Shown here one piece after another: positions 27,176-33,753 of a stretch of 64,000 nucleotides of DNA. Source of the stretch: Linyphia triangularis (lineage: Eukaryota; Arthropoda; Arachnida; Araneae; Linyphiidae). Numbering within the stretch: position 1 is the first letter of the stretch; each line of letters opens with the position of its first letter. The stretch is from positions 108,554,442 to 108,618,441 of the forward strand of contig OZ021722.1 of NCBI GenBank assembly GCA_963978545.1, in the 5' to 3' direction. A model generated the notes under the pieces. That model saw nothing but the letters and a program-made list of their open reading frames with translations. It did not search any database and was not told the DNA's origin. A program made the position numbers and the translations under genes.

Positions 27176-30100
27176 AATATAAATAACTATCGCCAAAAAT
27201 ATCACCAAACTGGCCTTTTTTTAAATTAATGAAAACGGTAAATTTCACCAAATCCATGGTGTATTTAAATGCGATGACCAGTATTACGCGCAATTGAAAA
27301 TTGTACGATATTCCACACCCCTAGCTATTAACTGCATGCACTGAAATGTTTAAAATCCTAAATCCAAGTATTTTTTTTCTTCATCGTCGAGAAGTTATGA
27401 CCAGAAGTAATTAAGAGAAAACGTGTGTACAGATGCGATCTTTTAGTGACAGTGACTGACACACATTACTGCTCGTTTACAAATACATTTTTATATTACA
27501 AATTACAAAATTGTGAACAATGCTTTGAAATATTAATGTGTGTTTCTTTTCAGTTGTATATGGGTCATGGTTTGATCATGTATTGCCATACTGGGAGTTC
27601 TGCAAAGAGCATCCGAACAATGTTTTCTTCCTGACCTATGAAGAACTTAAATTCGTAAGGCCTATCATAATTTAATTCATTTTTTGTAATTAACACTTTG
27701 TAGTACACTGAAAGACCAGAAAAACTGGCGCGGCTAATACTTCAATGCTTGAACGTGGTCGTTACTCGACAAAGTCATTGATATTTAAAAGCCCAGCATT
27801 CAATGGACAATTCCCGCATTTTTTTTAAAAACGAGTGAAATTAGTTTATATTTATTAAGAATTTCTTTCCGATTCCAAATATTCAAACAAAAATTCTTTA
27901 AAAAAAAATTAGTTATTTAAATATTAAGAAAAGAAAATGCCCGAAAACCTCGTCCGATTGCTTTCGTAACAAAACGCTACTTTATAGCTGTGACGTCAAG
28001 AAATCTTTCCGTTTCCATAGTTATCGTAAGGTTTCTGCCATATAGTTGGTGTGAGTTTTTTAGACAATTGCCATATCGTTTGCCGGTTGGCGCGATTTGT
28101 GAGAAATTTTAAAAACTGGTTTCCGCTGTTGCGTTTCAAGCCAAGATCTTTATCAGATCTTTTGACGTCAAATTAGCTTCGAGCTGAATTTGTAGTTTTT
28201 CTCGTCAAATCTAACAGACGATTTTCAGTTGCAAATTTAAAAAAAAAAAAAAAAAAAGGAAAAGAGCAGTGAGCAGAATGTTTTTTGTGTTTATGACTTT
28301 TTCGAAATATTTCGAATTGAATAAAAAAATGCCGGAATTGTCCATTCAAATTTCTAGTATAACCAGCCATTGTTAATCTAGTACACACAAAATTGTTTTC
28401 CATTCCCACTGCCGTCGCAAGGAAAGATTTTTGTTAAAATCCTTGCTTTTACCCTTTTAATGACACAAGGTGAGTTGAAAGTCGCGCACAAAGTTTATCT
28501 GCCCAAAAAAGTACCAGAGATGGAGTCCTATACTAAACTTCAACTTAACTTGACATCACTAGATGGTAGATCGTCACAGTGTTCATAGGTATTTAATCCA
28601 TTTTGGCGGCGTGAAAGCATAATGTTCGCCAAACCACAACCCTGTAGAGAACCAAAGGCTATAAGGTTTGGCGAGAATTATGTCTTCACTCCGCCAACAT
28701 GGATTAACTGCCTATGAGCACGGTGAAGATCTATCGTCTAGTGATGTCAAGTTAAGTTGGAGTTTAGTATAGTAAGGATCATTCTCTATACTCGCTTTGC
28801 TACAATTTTTTAGCCCAGTGCATTTAGAAACTACTTTCAATAAATCCTTGAAATTTGATGAGTAGATACGAAAAAGATCAATTAATGAAATTACAAAAAT
28901 TGTTTTCATTTAATAAAAATTAAAATAGCAAAAGACAAAACCAGGTGGAGTCACTGCATATGCATTGACGTAAGGATTTGAAATAAAAAATAAAATATAT
29001 TAAATGCTATTTTCGAGTTTAATAATTTATGTTATTTCATTAAGTGATCATTTTTGTTCATTTAATGAACATTCTCATTCCCCTCTGAAATGCTATGCCC
29101 CATCTCGAGATCCAACTGTCACTACACCACGTTAAAAATTATATAAATCTGTAAATATAGCCATTATGATTGAATTTTCCACAGATGTCTACCGATTTAA
29201 ATGTGTAATTGTTGATTCAAACAATGTAGAAACTTGTTTGTATTATCCTTAATTAATACTAAGATGCACAAAAATATCTAATTTAGCACTTTACAAGGTT
29301 TCTTGCATTCACACTCAACTATAGAAGTGAAATGTGATTGAATAATCGTCCACCCATCATCATCAACCCATCGGAATGGGGTCCCTCCCCCTTGCATTGC
29401 CATCGGAGTAGTCTTTCCAGTTGTTCATCTATATCGATTAGTCCGAGAGGCGACTACAATTTTTGGACCCCATCGAACATCATTCTGAATTTTTTATAGA
29501 AATTGGAGAAAAGTGAGTAGATTAGGAATCCACTGGTCTTCCGTGACAAAAATGGCCGAAAGTGATCAAAAATCGACTTGGAATGAGTTGAACTAAAATT
29601 CGATTGCCAAATATGTCATAACTTGCCAAAAATAGAACAAACTTATTCGTCTGGCAACCCACTGCATTTTGATTTTCAATGAGAAAAAGCGCAAACGATT
29701 TCTGATCTCTGGCTCGGAAACTTGAATTATTTAAAAGTAAGCCAAATTAGCGACATCAGTTACGTCATAAGTGACGTAATATTTTTTGCCAATTTGGCTC
29801 CCTTTTAATAGATGCAAGTAGACCGTCGCCAGATATCTGAATCGTCTGCAACTTTTTTCATTGAAAATTAAAGAGCGAGAGTTACCAAATAAAAAAAAAA
29901 TGCTCATTATTTGGCAAGTTCTGGCGCATTTGGCAATTGGATTTAGTTCATCTTATTAAAAGTCTATTTTTGACCAGTTTCGGCCATATTTGCCACGGCA
30001 GATCAGGGGATACGTAATCTACTAACTTTTCTCTAATTTCTATAAAAAAAATTCTGAATGATATGTTCGATAGAGTCCAAAAATTGCAATCGCCTCTCAG

Positions 30101-32846
30101 TCTAGATGGTTTGTTCCACCTTAATTGACATTTCAGAGTATAAAATGATCCAAATATAGTGTGAAACAGAGGTAGGATTATCTTAAACTTGACTTAAAAA
30201 GTGAATTTTTAAATCTCTCTTGGTAGAAATTCATTCATTTAATTTTCAATTCTACACTCTAGAAAATGTCAAAATAAATCAATATCTTGTAACTTAGAAC
30301 GTAATTCACGATAAATCACGTGTAGAAAGCTGGGTCCTGATTATTATTTGTTGCGGCTATTCAATTGTTATTCTGCAATTTTAATGGCTTGTCGAACAAG
30401 TTTATGTAGTTATAAGCAGTAATGAAGTGTTCGAATGCCCTTAATTAAAATTGTATACTTTTCACTTTCTATTCTTTCTTTTTAAAAATTTGTGGGTTTT
30501 GTTTCAATAGGATCTCCGTGGTATGGTAAGAAAACTCTGCGATTTCTTAGAACGGCCGCTGACTGACCAAGCTATCGACGCCATTGTTAACCACTGCACA
30601 TTCGAAAGCATGAAAACGAACAAAATGGTGAACAGGGAAGTCTTGCCTATTGCTGATCTTTTCGACATGTCCAAATCTAAGTTTATGAGAAAAGGTACGG
30701 TAGTGACTACTAAGTTATATTTTAGATATCGTAATAGAATATTATTATTTAGAAGAATAGAAGAAGCATTTCTAAATAGGCATAATTTTATTCCTAAAAT
30801 AATCTTCAAAAAGTTATGTGAGATACAGTAACATACTTATAGTTCCAGCAAAAATGTTTTTTTGTTTGATAAGATTTGAAAATACTAATGTATAAAAAAA
30901 AAATTAAAGTAAAATGCCTTCCAACTCATTCATATTTGAACGTCGATCAAAACAGAGCAAATTATACTGATATTTTATTTTCAATTACCTGATATGTAAT
31001 GAAGTTTAATAAAATTAGGCTATTGAGTAAAAAAAAAGAAGATAAGTATACATTTTTGCATTTTCTCTACCACAGGAAGTGTTCCCTTCCAGAAACAAGC
31101 CCTATTTTGGGATATTGAACACCAATCTGGGAATACACTTAATCTAAACACGCAAAATTTCGTTAAAGGGATAGAAATGTATTTAAAAAACACAGCTTTG
31201 TGTAACACTGGAACAGATTTTCCTTAACAATGATATTTTCTGGTCACATATACAGCCCACCTGATGGCTGTATGGTAAGCGCTCTGGCCTCGCATGCCAA
31301 AGGTCCCTGGTTAGGTATGGATGTTCGTTGTAGTTCGGAATCCACGTTAAGCTGTAGGTCGCGGCCTGATTAGCCGTCATTGTAGATAAAAATAGGTCGT
31401 TGAGCGTACAAACAAACAAACAACCGGTCATGTATACCGAAATAAATGGCAACATGAAAGCACATCAATCTTAATTTTTGTAATGTTAAAATAAAATTTA
31501 ATTTTAGTTTCTGCAGTGTCCATCTGTCCATAGTCAAATTTAGGAGTGCATAATTTCTTTTGTAGCCAGGTCTCAGAATAACCCATTTCGAAAGAGTGAT
31601 ACTGTTACTTAGCATCTATCGAATTATTTTATTGATTGTATAATGCAATACATATCCAAAAAGGACTTGACATATTTGAAAAATGAATATGTAAAAAAAC
31701 GGGAAAAAATTGAAATATACCGCTTGCTGCATTCTGCTTGGTAACCACGGGATTTTATCCATACATTTTCAAAAATAGTTACTAACTTCGCCAAAAGATG
31801 GCGCTGTTGACTGAAAAATTAAAACTCTCTGAACACGTTGCAATAATTGAAAAACAATATTTGAATTTCGAAAACATCGTTTTGTAGTTAGGGCTACATG
31901 TTCAAACCATTTTTTTGATCAACAGCGCCATCTGATGGTGAACTTTGTAACTATTTTGGATAAATGGGATAAAATTCCCTCGCTTCCTTCCTTCATACTG
32001 CAAAATTTCTATCATTCAGTTTTAAATTATTTTTGAAATGCTTCGGTCTTTTTTTTAAACAACGCTGTATGATCAGCCAAAATTTTACTGTTCACAGTCT
32101 TAAGCGTTTGCATTTAATCGATTTAAAATATAAGTTATTAAACAGAGTTGTGCAACTATACTTCGAGACAACATTACTTGAGTCTCGAGTACACACTGTG
32201 TGATGGATCCTTCCGCTTAAAGATATAGTTCCGGATAAATCACAACTTTCATAGTAATACTGATAACCTGCGCTTATAGTTTTGTATTAAATATACGTTG
32301 TCAACAATAAGCGCTTTTAAACTTAAATTTTGATTAATATTTTACTTTTCTAACAACGGATACTATAAGAGTTTTAATGAATCAGCCACACATCATTCCA
32401 ATCAGGGAGTAGTAAAACCGGTTCACACATCGTTGTAGCGTATTCAATGCGCTCAAGTAAGCCTGTACCAATTTAAAGTGTTCTTGCATTGTCTTAACGC
32501 AACGTCACATTGTCTCACCACAGGCATCATCGGTGACTGGAAGAATCATTTCAATGACGAACAATCCGAAGCCTTCAACAAGCTGTGCGAATCTCACATG
32601 TCCAATAGCGACCTCCAGCTCGTGTTCGAAGAGGAAGACGCCGAGAAGCTCTTCACACACTTTGGAAGGATCATCTACAACCACCCGGAGAGGACGTGGG
32701 AAGACGAGTCGACGGAAGAAGACGAGTGCGTGGAAGACGAGGACACGTCCCAACCACAAAGATTTCAATCACGCAGGTCCTTCGAGACGTTTTTTCAAGT
32801 TTTTCTGCAGTCGGATCCTTTGACTCTTATCACTGATGTTCGGTGA
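2092..32846 (+). CDS. Cytosolic sulfotransferase (SULT family), six-exon gene (span)
   Basis: Transfers a sulfonate group from PAPS to a hydroxyl or amine of a small acceptor in the cytosol; the acceptor cannot be read from sequence. Coding exons are 2092-2365, 8237-8454, 15014-15143, 27554-27654, 30511-30694 and 32524-32846, all with GT-AG borders and matching phases, giving 409 codons. Motifs in order: the 5'-phosphosulfate loop TYPKSGTTW split over exons 1 and 2, THLP with the catalytic His in exon 2, the 3'-phosphate site RNPKDTAVSYYHHH in exon 3, WFDHV in exon 4, and RKGIIGDWKNHF across exons 5 and 6. The family is usually about 300 residues; this model is longer at both ends. Odd points: Lys of the usual KTHLP is Ala, TV of the dimerisation motif KxxxTVxxxE is Asn-Asp, and there is an acidic C-terminal tail. 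The AG just before the first ATG looks like a splice acceptor, so an upstream 5' exon is likely. Confidence 0.9.
2665..3137. repeat. Pair of about 140-bp direct repeats
   Basis: The block at about 2669-2800 recurs at about 3003-3135 with few changes. Shared words include gttggtttctg, gtcaccggg, cctttgcttct, atgcaaaagagtact and agaagctttatctgt. The unit type is unknown. Confidence 0.85.
3140..3300. repeat. Dispersed repeat, also at about 11200-11345
   Basis: Shares gcgtcgtttctg, atctctatcagcaaaatat, aactactttt and gaaaatgaat-like words with 11215-11345 in the same order. Family not identified. Confidence 0.6.
3572..5064 (-). mobile_element. Helitron-like element carrying a 148-bp tandem array
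   Basis: Read on the minus strand it begins TCTCTATATATATAAGGC and ends CAGCTAG, preceded by A and followed by T. These are Helitron hallmarks: TC start, CTAG end, insertion between A and T. The 3' hairpin is weak. The interior is largely a tandem array. No helicase reading frame is present, so it is non-autonomous. Confidence 0.75.
3900..4998. repeat. 148-bp tandem array inside the Helitron
   Basis: The word tgtgccgattttcagagttg recurs at 4515, 4663, 4811 and 4959, exactly 148 bp apart, with nearly identical units that include cccgtttggaacgtttaacc. Older, degenerate units extend left to about 3.6-3.9 kb, so the array is freshest at one end. Confidence 0.95.
5114..5773. mobile_element. MITE family A, copy 1 (long inverted ends, TA flanks)
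   Basis: The ends TAGTCCGAGAGGCGAC and GTCGCCTCTCAGTCTA are inverted and the arms match for well over 100 bp inward (wording such as tggaccccatcgaacatcat). TA at both edges suggests a Tc1/mariner-type mobiliser. A full copy is at 29439-30104 and a half copy at 21922. Confidence 0.88.
5774..8236. other. Sulfotransferase intron 1, remainder
   Basis: AT-rich intron. A segment from about 6366 starts TTAAGGGGGTCTGGGAC and may be one end of a TTAA-targeting element; its partner end was not found nearby. Otherwise nothing recognised. Confidence 0.4.
8237..8454 (+). CDS. Sulfotransferase coding exon 2
   Basis: It starts after ttcaag and completes Gly of the PSB loop (GTTWTEEIVSLIY). It carries THLPLPLLP with the catalytic His and ends RCK before GTAAGT. 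The residue two before the His is Ala where most family members have Lys. Confidence 0.93.
8545..8974. mobile_element. Foldback element F1
   Basis: The left arm (ctgattttaaaattaaataac inward to agatggcgctg at 8671) is matched in inverse by the right arm, 8838-8974. The loop is about 150 bp. A truncated relative is at 21672-21921. Confidence 0.88.
8986..9189. mobile_element. piggyBac-like MITE with TTAA target duplication
   Basis: The ends CCCTTTGCACTCCAG and CTGGAGTGCAAAGGG are perfect 15-bp inverted repeats, flanked by TTAA at 8982-8985 and 9190-9193. TTAA plus a CCCTTT start fits piggyBac elements. The insert is only 204 bp, so non-autonomous. Confidence 0.88.
9194..10251. other. Intron sequence without recognised feature
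   Basis: Contains short frames but no recognisable motif, repeat or splice-compatible exon. Confidence 0.4.
10252..11185. mobile_element. Long foldback element F2
   Basis: Arms of about 370 bp (10252-10620 and 10803-11185) are inverted copies with very few differences. The outer ends read acatttgctattacc on the left and the inverse on the right. The same short frame appears on opposite strands in the two arms, a by-product of the symmetry. No target duplication is clear. Confidence 0.92.
11440..11600 (+). repeat. Dispersed repeat family W, copy 1
   Basis: Shares aaagcggccttttagtgac, a gacatcaaat word and atctgcca with 24890-25170. The unit is probably part of a longer tandem-type repeat. 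Confidence 0.6.
11601..12775. other. Intron, low-complexity
   Basis: Very AT-rich, with an A run of about 26 near 11634-11660 and a T run near 12041-12065. No gene or structured repeat recognised. Confidence 0.5.
12776..13198. mobile_element. hAT-like MITE family G (GGGTTCCCAC ends), copy 1
   Basis: The ends aGGGTTCCCAC and GTGGGAACCCTG are inverted. The interior matches the elements at 60152-61172 in the opposite orientation (words ccttaaaa, gtccttgaaaa, catccaccaactt). The target duplication is no longer clean. Confidence 0.82.
13984..14472. mobile_element. pogo/Tigger-like MITE
   Basis: The left end gagtagaacctcgattaac is inverted at the right end gttaatcgaggttctacag, with TA on both sides. 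The ends and the tatccgga words inside resemble Tigger/pogo-type elements. 489 bp, no transposase. Confidence 0.85.
14880..14985 (-). mobile_element. tRNA-derived SINE family B, copy 1 (fragment)
   Basis: On the minus strand it has a decayed box A (gtggttagcgctttagcc) and box B region (ggtttgagtactggg), then ggttaggcatggatg. The same order is seen at 31254-31425. Confidence 0.65.
15014..15143 (+). CDS. Sulfotransferase coding exon 3
   Basis: It begins VIYVMRNPKDTAVSYYHHHK, which holds the Arg and Ser that bind the 3'-phosphate of PAPS, and runs to FMAGH. The acceptor is ttgtag and the donor is GTAAGA. Incoming phase is 0 and outgoing phase is 1. Confidence 0.94.
15449..15985. mobile_element. 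MITE family X with a nested hairpin element
   Basis: The ends catcgatatagataaacaac and its inverse (…gttgtttatctatatcgatg) extend 32 bp, through ggatagactgc. The right half is related to 29241-29438, and a bare pair of ends sits at 21345-21400. Element Y1 is inserted just inside the left end. Confidence 0.8.
15484..15673. mobile_element. Hairpin MITE family Y, copy 1
   Basis: Begins AAGCTTGGCGTCCACTATCG and ends in its inverse; the arms of about 70 bp are near-palindromic (gagcagagcggagtgga and inverse). Inserted inside element X. A second copy is at 17522-17716. Confidence 0.9.
15986..17125. other. Intron; unidentified moderately complex segment
   Basis: The part from about 16490 to 16870 is less AT-rich (words gcaggcacgtgagaacattc, cccgaaatttcc) and may be a decayed repeat, possibly an LTR. 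No reading frame or terminal repeat supports a call. Confidence 0.3.
17126..17350 (+). mobile_element. tRNA-derived SINE family A, copy 1
   Basis: The tRNA-like head has a box A region (tagcctaggcagtagagc) and a box B-like gggttgcgggttctgtcc. The body words ggctggtgcacattaaat and cgtggcctcaatgtcctc recur in copy 2 at 33229. Confidence 0.75.
17522..17716. mobile_element. Hairpin MITE family Y, copy 2
   Basis: AAGCTTGGCGTCCACTATCG at the left is inverted at the right, with arms of about 75 bp. Flanking ATT on both sides is compatible with a 3-bp duplication, although the palindromic ends make the exact border ambiguous. Confidence 0.92.
17735..18080 (+). mobile_element. MITE family D, copy 1 (left part)
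   Basis: Begins caatagacaattctctgcatt and runs through gctgagacgtcaag and gcgagaaacttgcaaaactgg, where it loses homology. Other copies: 18577-20457 (inverted, split), 26595-27140, 27812-28352 and 35503-36052. Confidence 0.82.
18577..20457 (-). mobile_element. MITE family D, copy 2, split by a Helitron
   Basis: Inverted relative to the other copies. 18577-19069 covers the 3' end inward and 20422-20457 the remaining end (tttcactcgtttttaaaaaa, ending in gaattgtcc). The 1352 bp between them is the Helitron at 19070-20421. Removing it restores the family sequence. Confidence 0.88.
19070..20421 (-). mobile_element. Helitron-like element inserted in MITE D
   Basis: On the minus strand it starts TCTATATATATAAAAC and ends with a GC hairpin (ccccagc/gcgggg) followed by CACACAGCTAG. 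It lies between A and T. The empty site, aactaa|tttcactcg, is seen in the other MITE D copies, so borders are exact and there is no target duplication. No Rep/helicase frame is present. Confidence 0.9.
20458..21670. repeat. Low-complexity intron stretch
   Basis: Long T and A runs (about 20940-20958, 21128-21151, 21178-21197). A 55-bp palindrome at 21345-21400 (atcgatatagataaacaac and inverse) is a solo pair of family X ends. No gene seen. Confidence 0.6.
21672..21921. mobile_element. Foldback F1 relative, truncated
   Basis: Matches the left two thirds of 8545-8974 (gattttaaaattaaat, attgcgctgtaatta, cgaagactgatcgctc). MITE A copy 3 follows directly at 21922, and the right arm is missing. Confidence 0.75.
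21922..22363 (+). mobile_element. MITE family A, copy 3 (right part missing)
   Basis: Starts TAGTCAGAGAGGCGAC and follows copies 1 and 2 to gagtgagggttac, then stops. The right arm is lost. It sits 400 bp upstream of the nested lysine-rich gene. Confidence 0.85.
22762..23373 (+). CDS. Intronless lysine-rich, H1-tail-like protein nested in sulfotransferase intron 3
   Basis: An uninterrupted 203-codon frame in AT-rich intron DNA, in the same orientation as its host gene. Residues 1 to about 58 are mixed and Ser/Asp-rich. From there to the end the chain is dominated by Lys, Ala, Thr and Ser (for example EKKKEAKRKD, KKPVEKKSKS) and ends SPTKKPKK, an S/T-P-x-K-K type motif like those in histone H1 tails. 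No winged-helix globular domain, signal peptide or membrane segment is visible. An AATAAA lies 251 nt past the stop. There is no 3' poly(A) tract or flanking duplication to mark it as a recent retrocopy. I infer a nuclear basic protein (linker-histone-like, sperm basic or nucleolar) and do not recognise the family. Low-complexity lysine-rich frames can mislead, but the sensible N-terminus and the poly(A) signal favour a gene. Confidence 0.65.
   Translation: MDSLSENAESSKRTINDTADILGIAQRVSDGLQSVPGANDGKIVPLDVLTCDGSSSKENTTKVKSHSKSNVISEKKAAGQKTMKKKTEKKKEAKRKDTSTVKTTKVPKATAVKKSQSKAAKTKETKKPVEKKSKSIDKKKGDKKKDDDSKTKKKLQRKDSVNNKKAGIKEKKTTATNANNKASTKRKAPVTSLKTSPTKKPKK
23624..23629 (+). terminator. Poly(A) signal of the nested lysine-rich gene
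   Basis: AATAAA 251 nt after the stop at 23371-23373, on the same strand, with T-rich sequence downstream. Confidence 0.5.
23640..24890. other. Intron downstream of the nested gene
   Basis: Has some short inverted words (for example ccaaggcga near 24408 and ccttggcga near 24531) but no bounded element and no recognised coding frame. Confidence 0.4.
24891..25170 (+). repeat. Dispersed repeat family W, two tandem partial units
   Basis: Units starting near 24896 and 25048, about 152 bp apart, share the order of cttttagtga/tttcagtga, a gacatc word, atctgc and agtttca. A third unit is near 11507, and only its first words recur near 27437. Confidence 0.6.
25570..26480 (+). repeat. Dispersed repeat family Z, copy 1, split by a Helitron
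   Basis: 25570-25740 (agtaaggatcattccctatac, cagtgcatttagaaactact) and 26365-26480 (gcatatgcattgacgt, aataaaatatatta) are contiguous in the relative at 28775-29035. Here they are parted by the Helitron at 25741-26364. Confidence 0.85.
25741..26364 (-). mobile_element. Helitron-like element inserted in repeat Z
   Basis: On the minus strand it begins TCTATATATTTAATAGGC and ends with the hairpin GGGGGTGAAGCCCCC then CTAG, between A and T. The empty site (aaaaa|ttaaaa) is visible in the related repeat near 28921. 624 bp, non-coding. Confidence 0.88.
26595..27140 (+). mobile_element. MITE family D, copy 3
   Basis: Runs from gggacaattaccgcatttt to aaaattctagaattgtcca. Contains gctgtgacgtcaaaac near the left and tagtgacgtcatat near the right. 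A long T run (27139-27171) follows its right end. Confidence 0.85.
27554..27654 (+). CDS. Sulfotransferase coding exon 4
   Basis: It encodes VYGSWFDHVLPYWEF and the TYEEL segment typical of the substrate-side helices of SULTs. The acceptor is ttttcag and the donor GTAAGG. Phase 1 in, 0 out. Confidence 0.93.
27812..28352 (+). mobile_element. MITE family D, copy 4
   Basis: The best-preserved ends: tggacaattcccgcatttttt at the left and its inverse aaaaaatgccggaattgtcca at the right. ATTCA occurs next to both ends but is offset, so the exact target duplication is unsure. Confidence 0.9.
28526..28776. mobile_element. Palindromic MITE
   Basis: The arms 28526-28638 and 28663-28776 are imperfect inverted copies (cttaacttgacatcactaga, taatccattttggcgg, gttcgccaaacc and inverses) round a short loop. 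It abuts repeat Z copy 2. Confidence 0.9.
28777..29035 (+). repeat. Dispersed repeat family Z, copy 2 (uninterrupted)
   Basis: Matches 25570-25740 joined to 26365-26480 and so serves as the empty site for the Helitron there. Shares cagtgcatttagaaactact and gcatatgcattgacgt. Confidence 0.85.
29241..29438 (+). mobile_element. MITE family X, right part
   Basis: Parallels 15800-15985 (agcactttacaaggttt, gaaatgtgattgaataatc, ccagttgttcatctatatcgat). MITE A copy 2 is inserted exactly after the terminal atcgat, at TA. Confidence 0.75.
29439..30104. mobile_element. MITE family A, copy 2 (complete)
   Basis: TAGTCCGAGAGGCGAC to its near-inverse ending TCAGTCTA, with the same arms and middle as copy 1. 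666 bp. Confidence 0.9.
30511..30694 (+). CDS. Sulfotransferase coding exon 5
   Basis: It starts DLRGMVRKLCDFLERPL, which matches the usual DL..V..I..FLG.PL helix, and ends KFMRKG, the first part of the PAPS-binding RKG motif. The acceptor is caatag and the donor GTACGG. Confidence 0.93.
31254..31425 (+). mobile_element. tRNA-derived SINE family B, copy 2
   Basis: The head has ggctgtatggtaagcgctctgg (box A region) and a decayed box B, ggtccctggttagg. The tail is an AAAC repeat (acaaacaaacaaac). Imperfect 12-bp duplications flank it: ggtcacatatac and ggtcatgtatac. Confidence 0.78.
31749..31981. mobile_element. Foldback element F3
   Basis: The arms begin gggattttatcc and carry agatggcgctgttga at 31796, with the inverse at 31924. 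They are imperfect but clearly symmetrical. The loop is about 115 bp. Confidence 0.85.
32524..32846 (+). CDS. Sulfotransferase terminal coding exon with acidic tail
   Basis: It completes RKGIIGDWKNHF and runs through SDLQLVFE, where most SULTs end. It continues about 70 more residues, including the acidic stretches EEEDAEK and EDESTEEDECVEDED, to a TGA at 32844. The usual TV in KxxxTVxxxE reads Asn-Asp here. The long reading frame is supported by the correct splice phase and by a poly(A) signal about 240 nt downstream. Confidence 0.88.
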
Positions 32847-33087
32847 TGTTTGTTTAAATGGGAAGTTATGTTCATATTTAGGCATCACGTGACTTTCAAT
32901 CTATCATGACATCCAATATTTTGTAGAAAAGTGTAAATATTTAGTGCTTTGCTGAAGATGAAATTCCCAGAAATTACTTTGTTACGATGTTGACACAGCA
33001 ATTTTATGTTTATTGGTAACTTTTATTTTTTATACATTTCAGTGTTAAGTGGTGTGTTTTGTAGTAAATTTTGTATATACTTGTTGG

Positions 33088-33093
33088 AATAAA
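33088..33093 (+). terminator. Poly(A) signal of the sulfotransferase gene
   Basis: The first AATAAA after the TGA stop, about 240 nt downstream and followed by an A run. It implies a short 3' UTR that ends before the SINE at 33229. Confidence 0.65.
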
Positions 33094-33228
33094 AAAAAAA
33101 AATCAGATATATCAATGTAAAATTATTTTTATGTTGAAGCAGCAAAAAAAGTAACCAGTGAAGCAGCTTGTAAAGTAACTAGTGTTTTTTTAAATTGATT
33201 TTTTTAAAGTTTTGTAAGCTAGCTTATA

Positions 33229-33740
33229 CGGGCTGCGTAGCCCAGCTGGGAGAGGCGTTATTCTTACAACCAGAAAGTTGCGAGTTTAATCCTGGCTAGT
33301 GCTCACAATCCTGAAGGTGGCGAGTTCAGGATCTAGGACCGATTAAAGATTGCTATGTTCGCTAATGGTGACTGGGGCACATTAAATTAGTGTGGTCGCA
33401 AAGTCCTCCAAGTTCCAATACAAATCAATACCTCTGGGGGTGGCATAACAGAGTCTTCGACTGGAATCTTCTGCTTGGTATTGCCTCTAAAATAAGAAGT
33501 TCCATATACGGTCAGTAGGGCTGCCATCTACTGGGTAGCGTAGGTAGGTAGAAATGGTACCGAGGTATAAATTAACTCTTCAGGGTTATAGGTGAACTAG
33601 CGCACTCCCACTCACAAGTGAGTGTGTGCTTACATCCTGTGCAGTACTGCCCACTACCGATCTGTACTGGATATGGGGTTGGTACAAAATGCTTAAAAAA
33701 GAAGAGGTTCCTTAGTCCCCATTGGCCTTGATAAAAGAAG
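33229..33740 (+). mobile_element. tRNA-derived SINE family A, copy 2 (full length)
   Basis: The head gcgtagcccagctgggagag resembles tRNA box A, and gttgcgagtttaatcctg resembles box B. A 13-bp duplication, aagctagcttata, flanks it exactly (33216-33228 and 33741-33753), as expected for retrotransposition by a LINE. It inserted about 135 bp past the sulfotransferase poly(A) signal. Confidence 0.9.
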
Positions 33741-33753
33741 AAGCTAGCTTATA

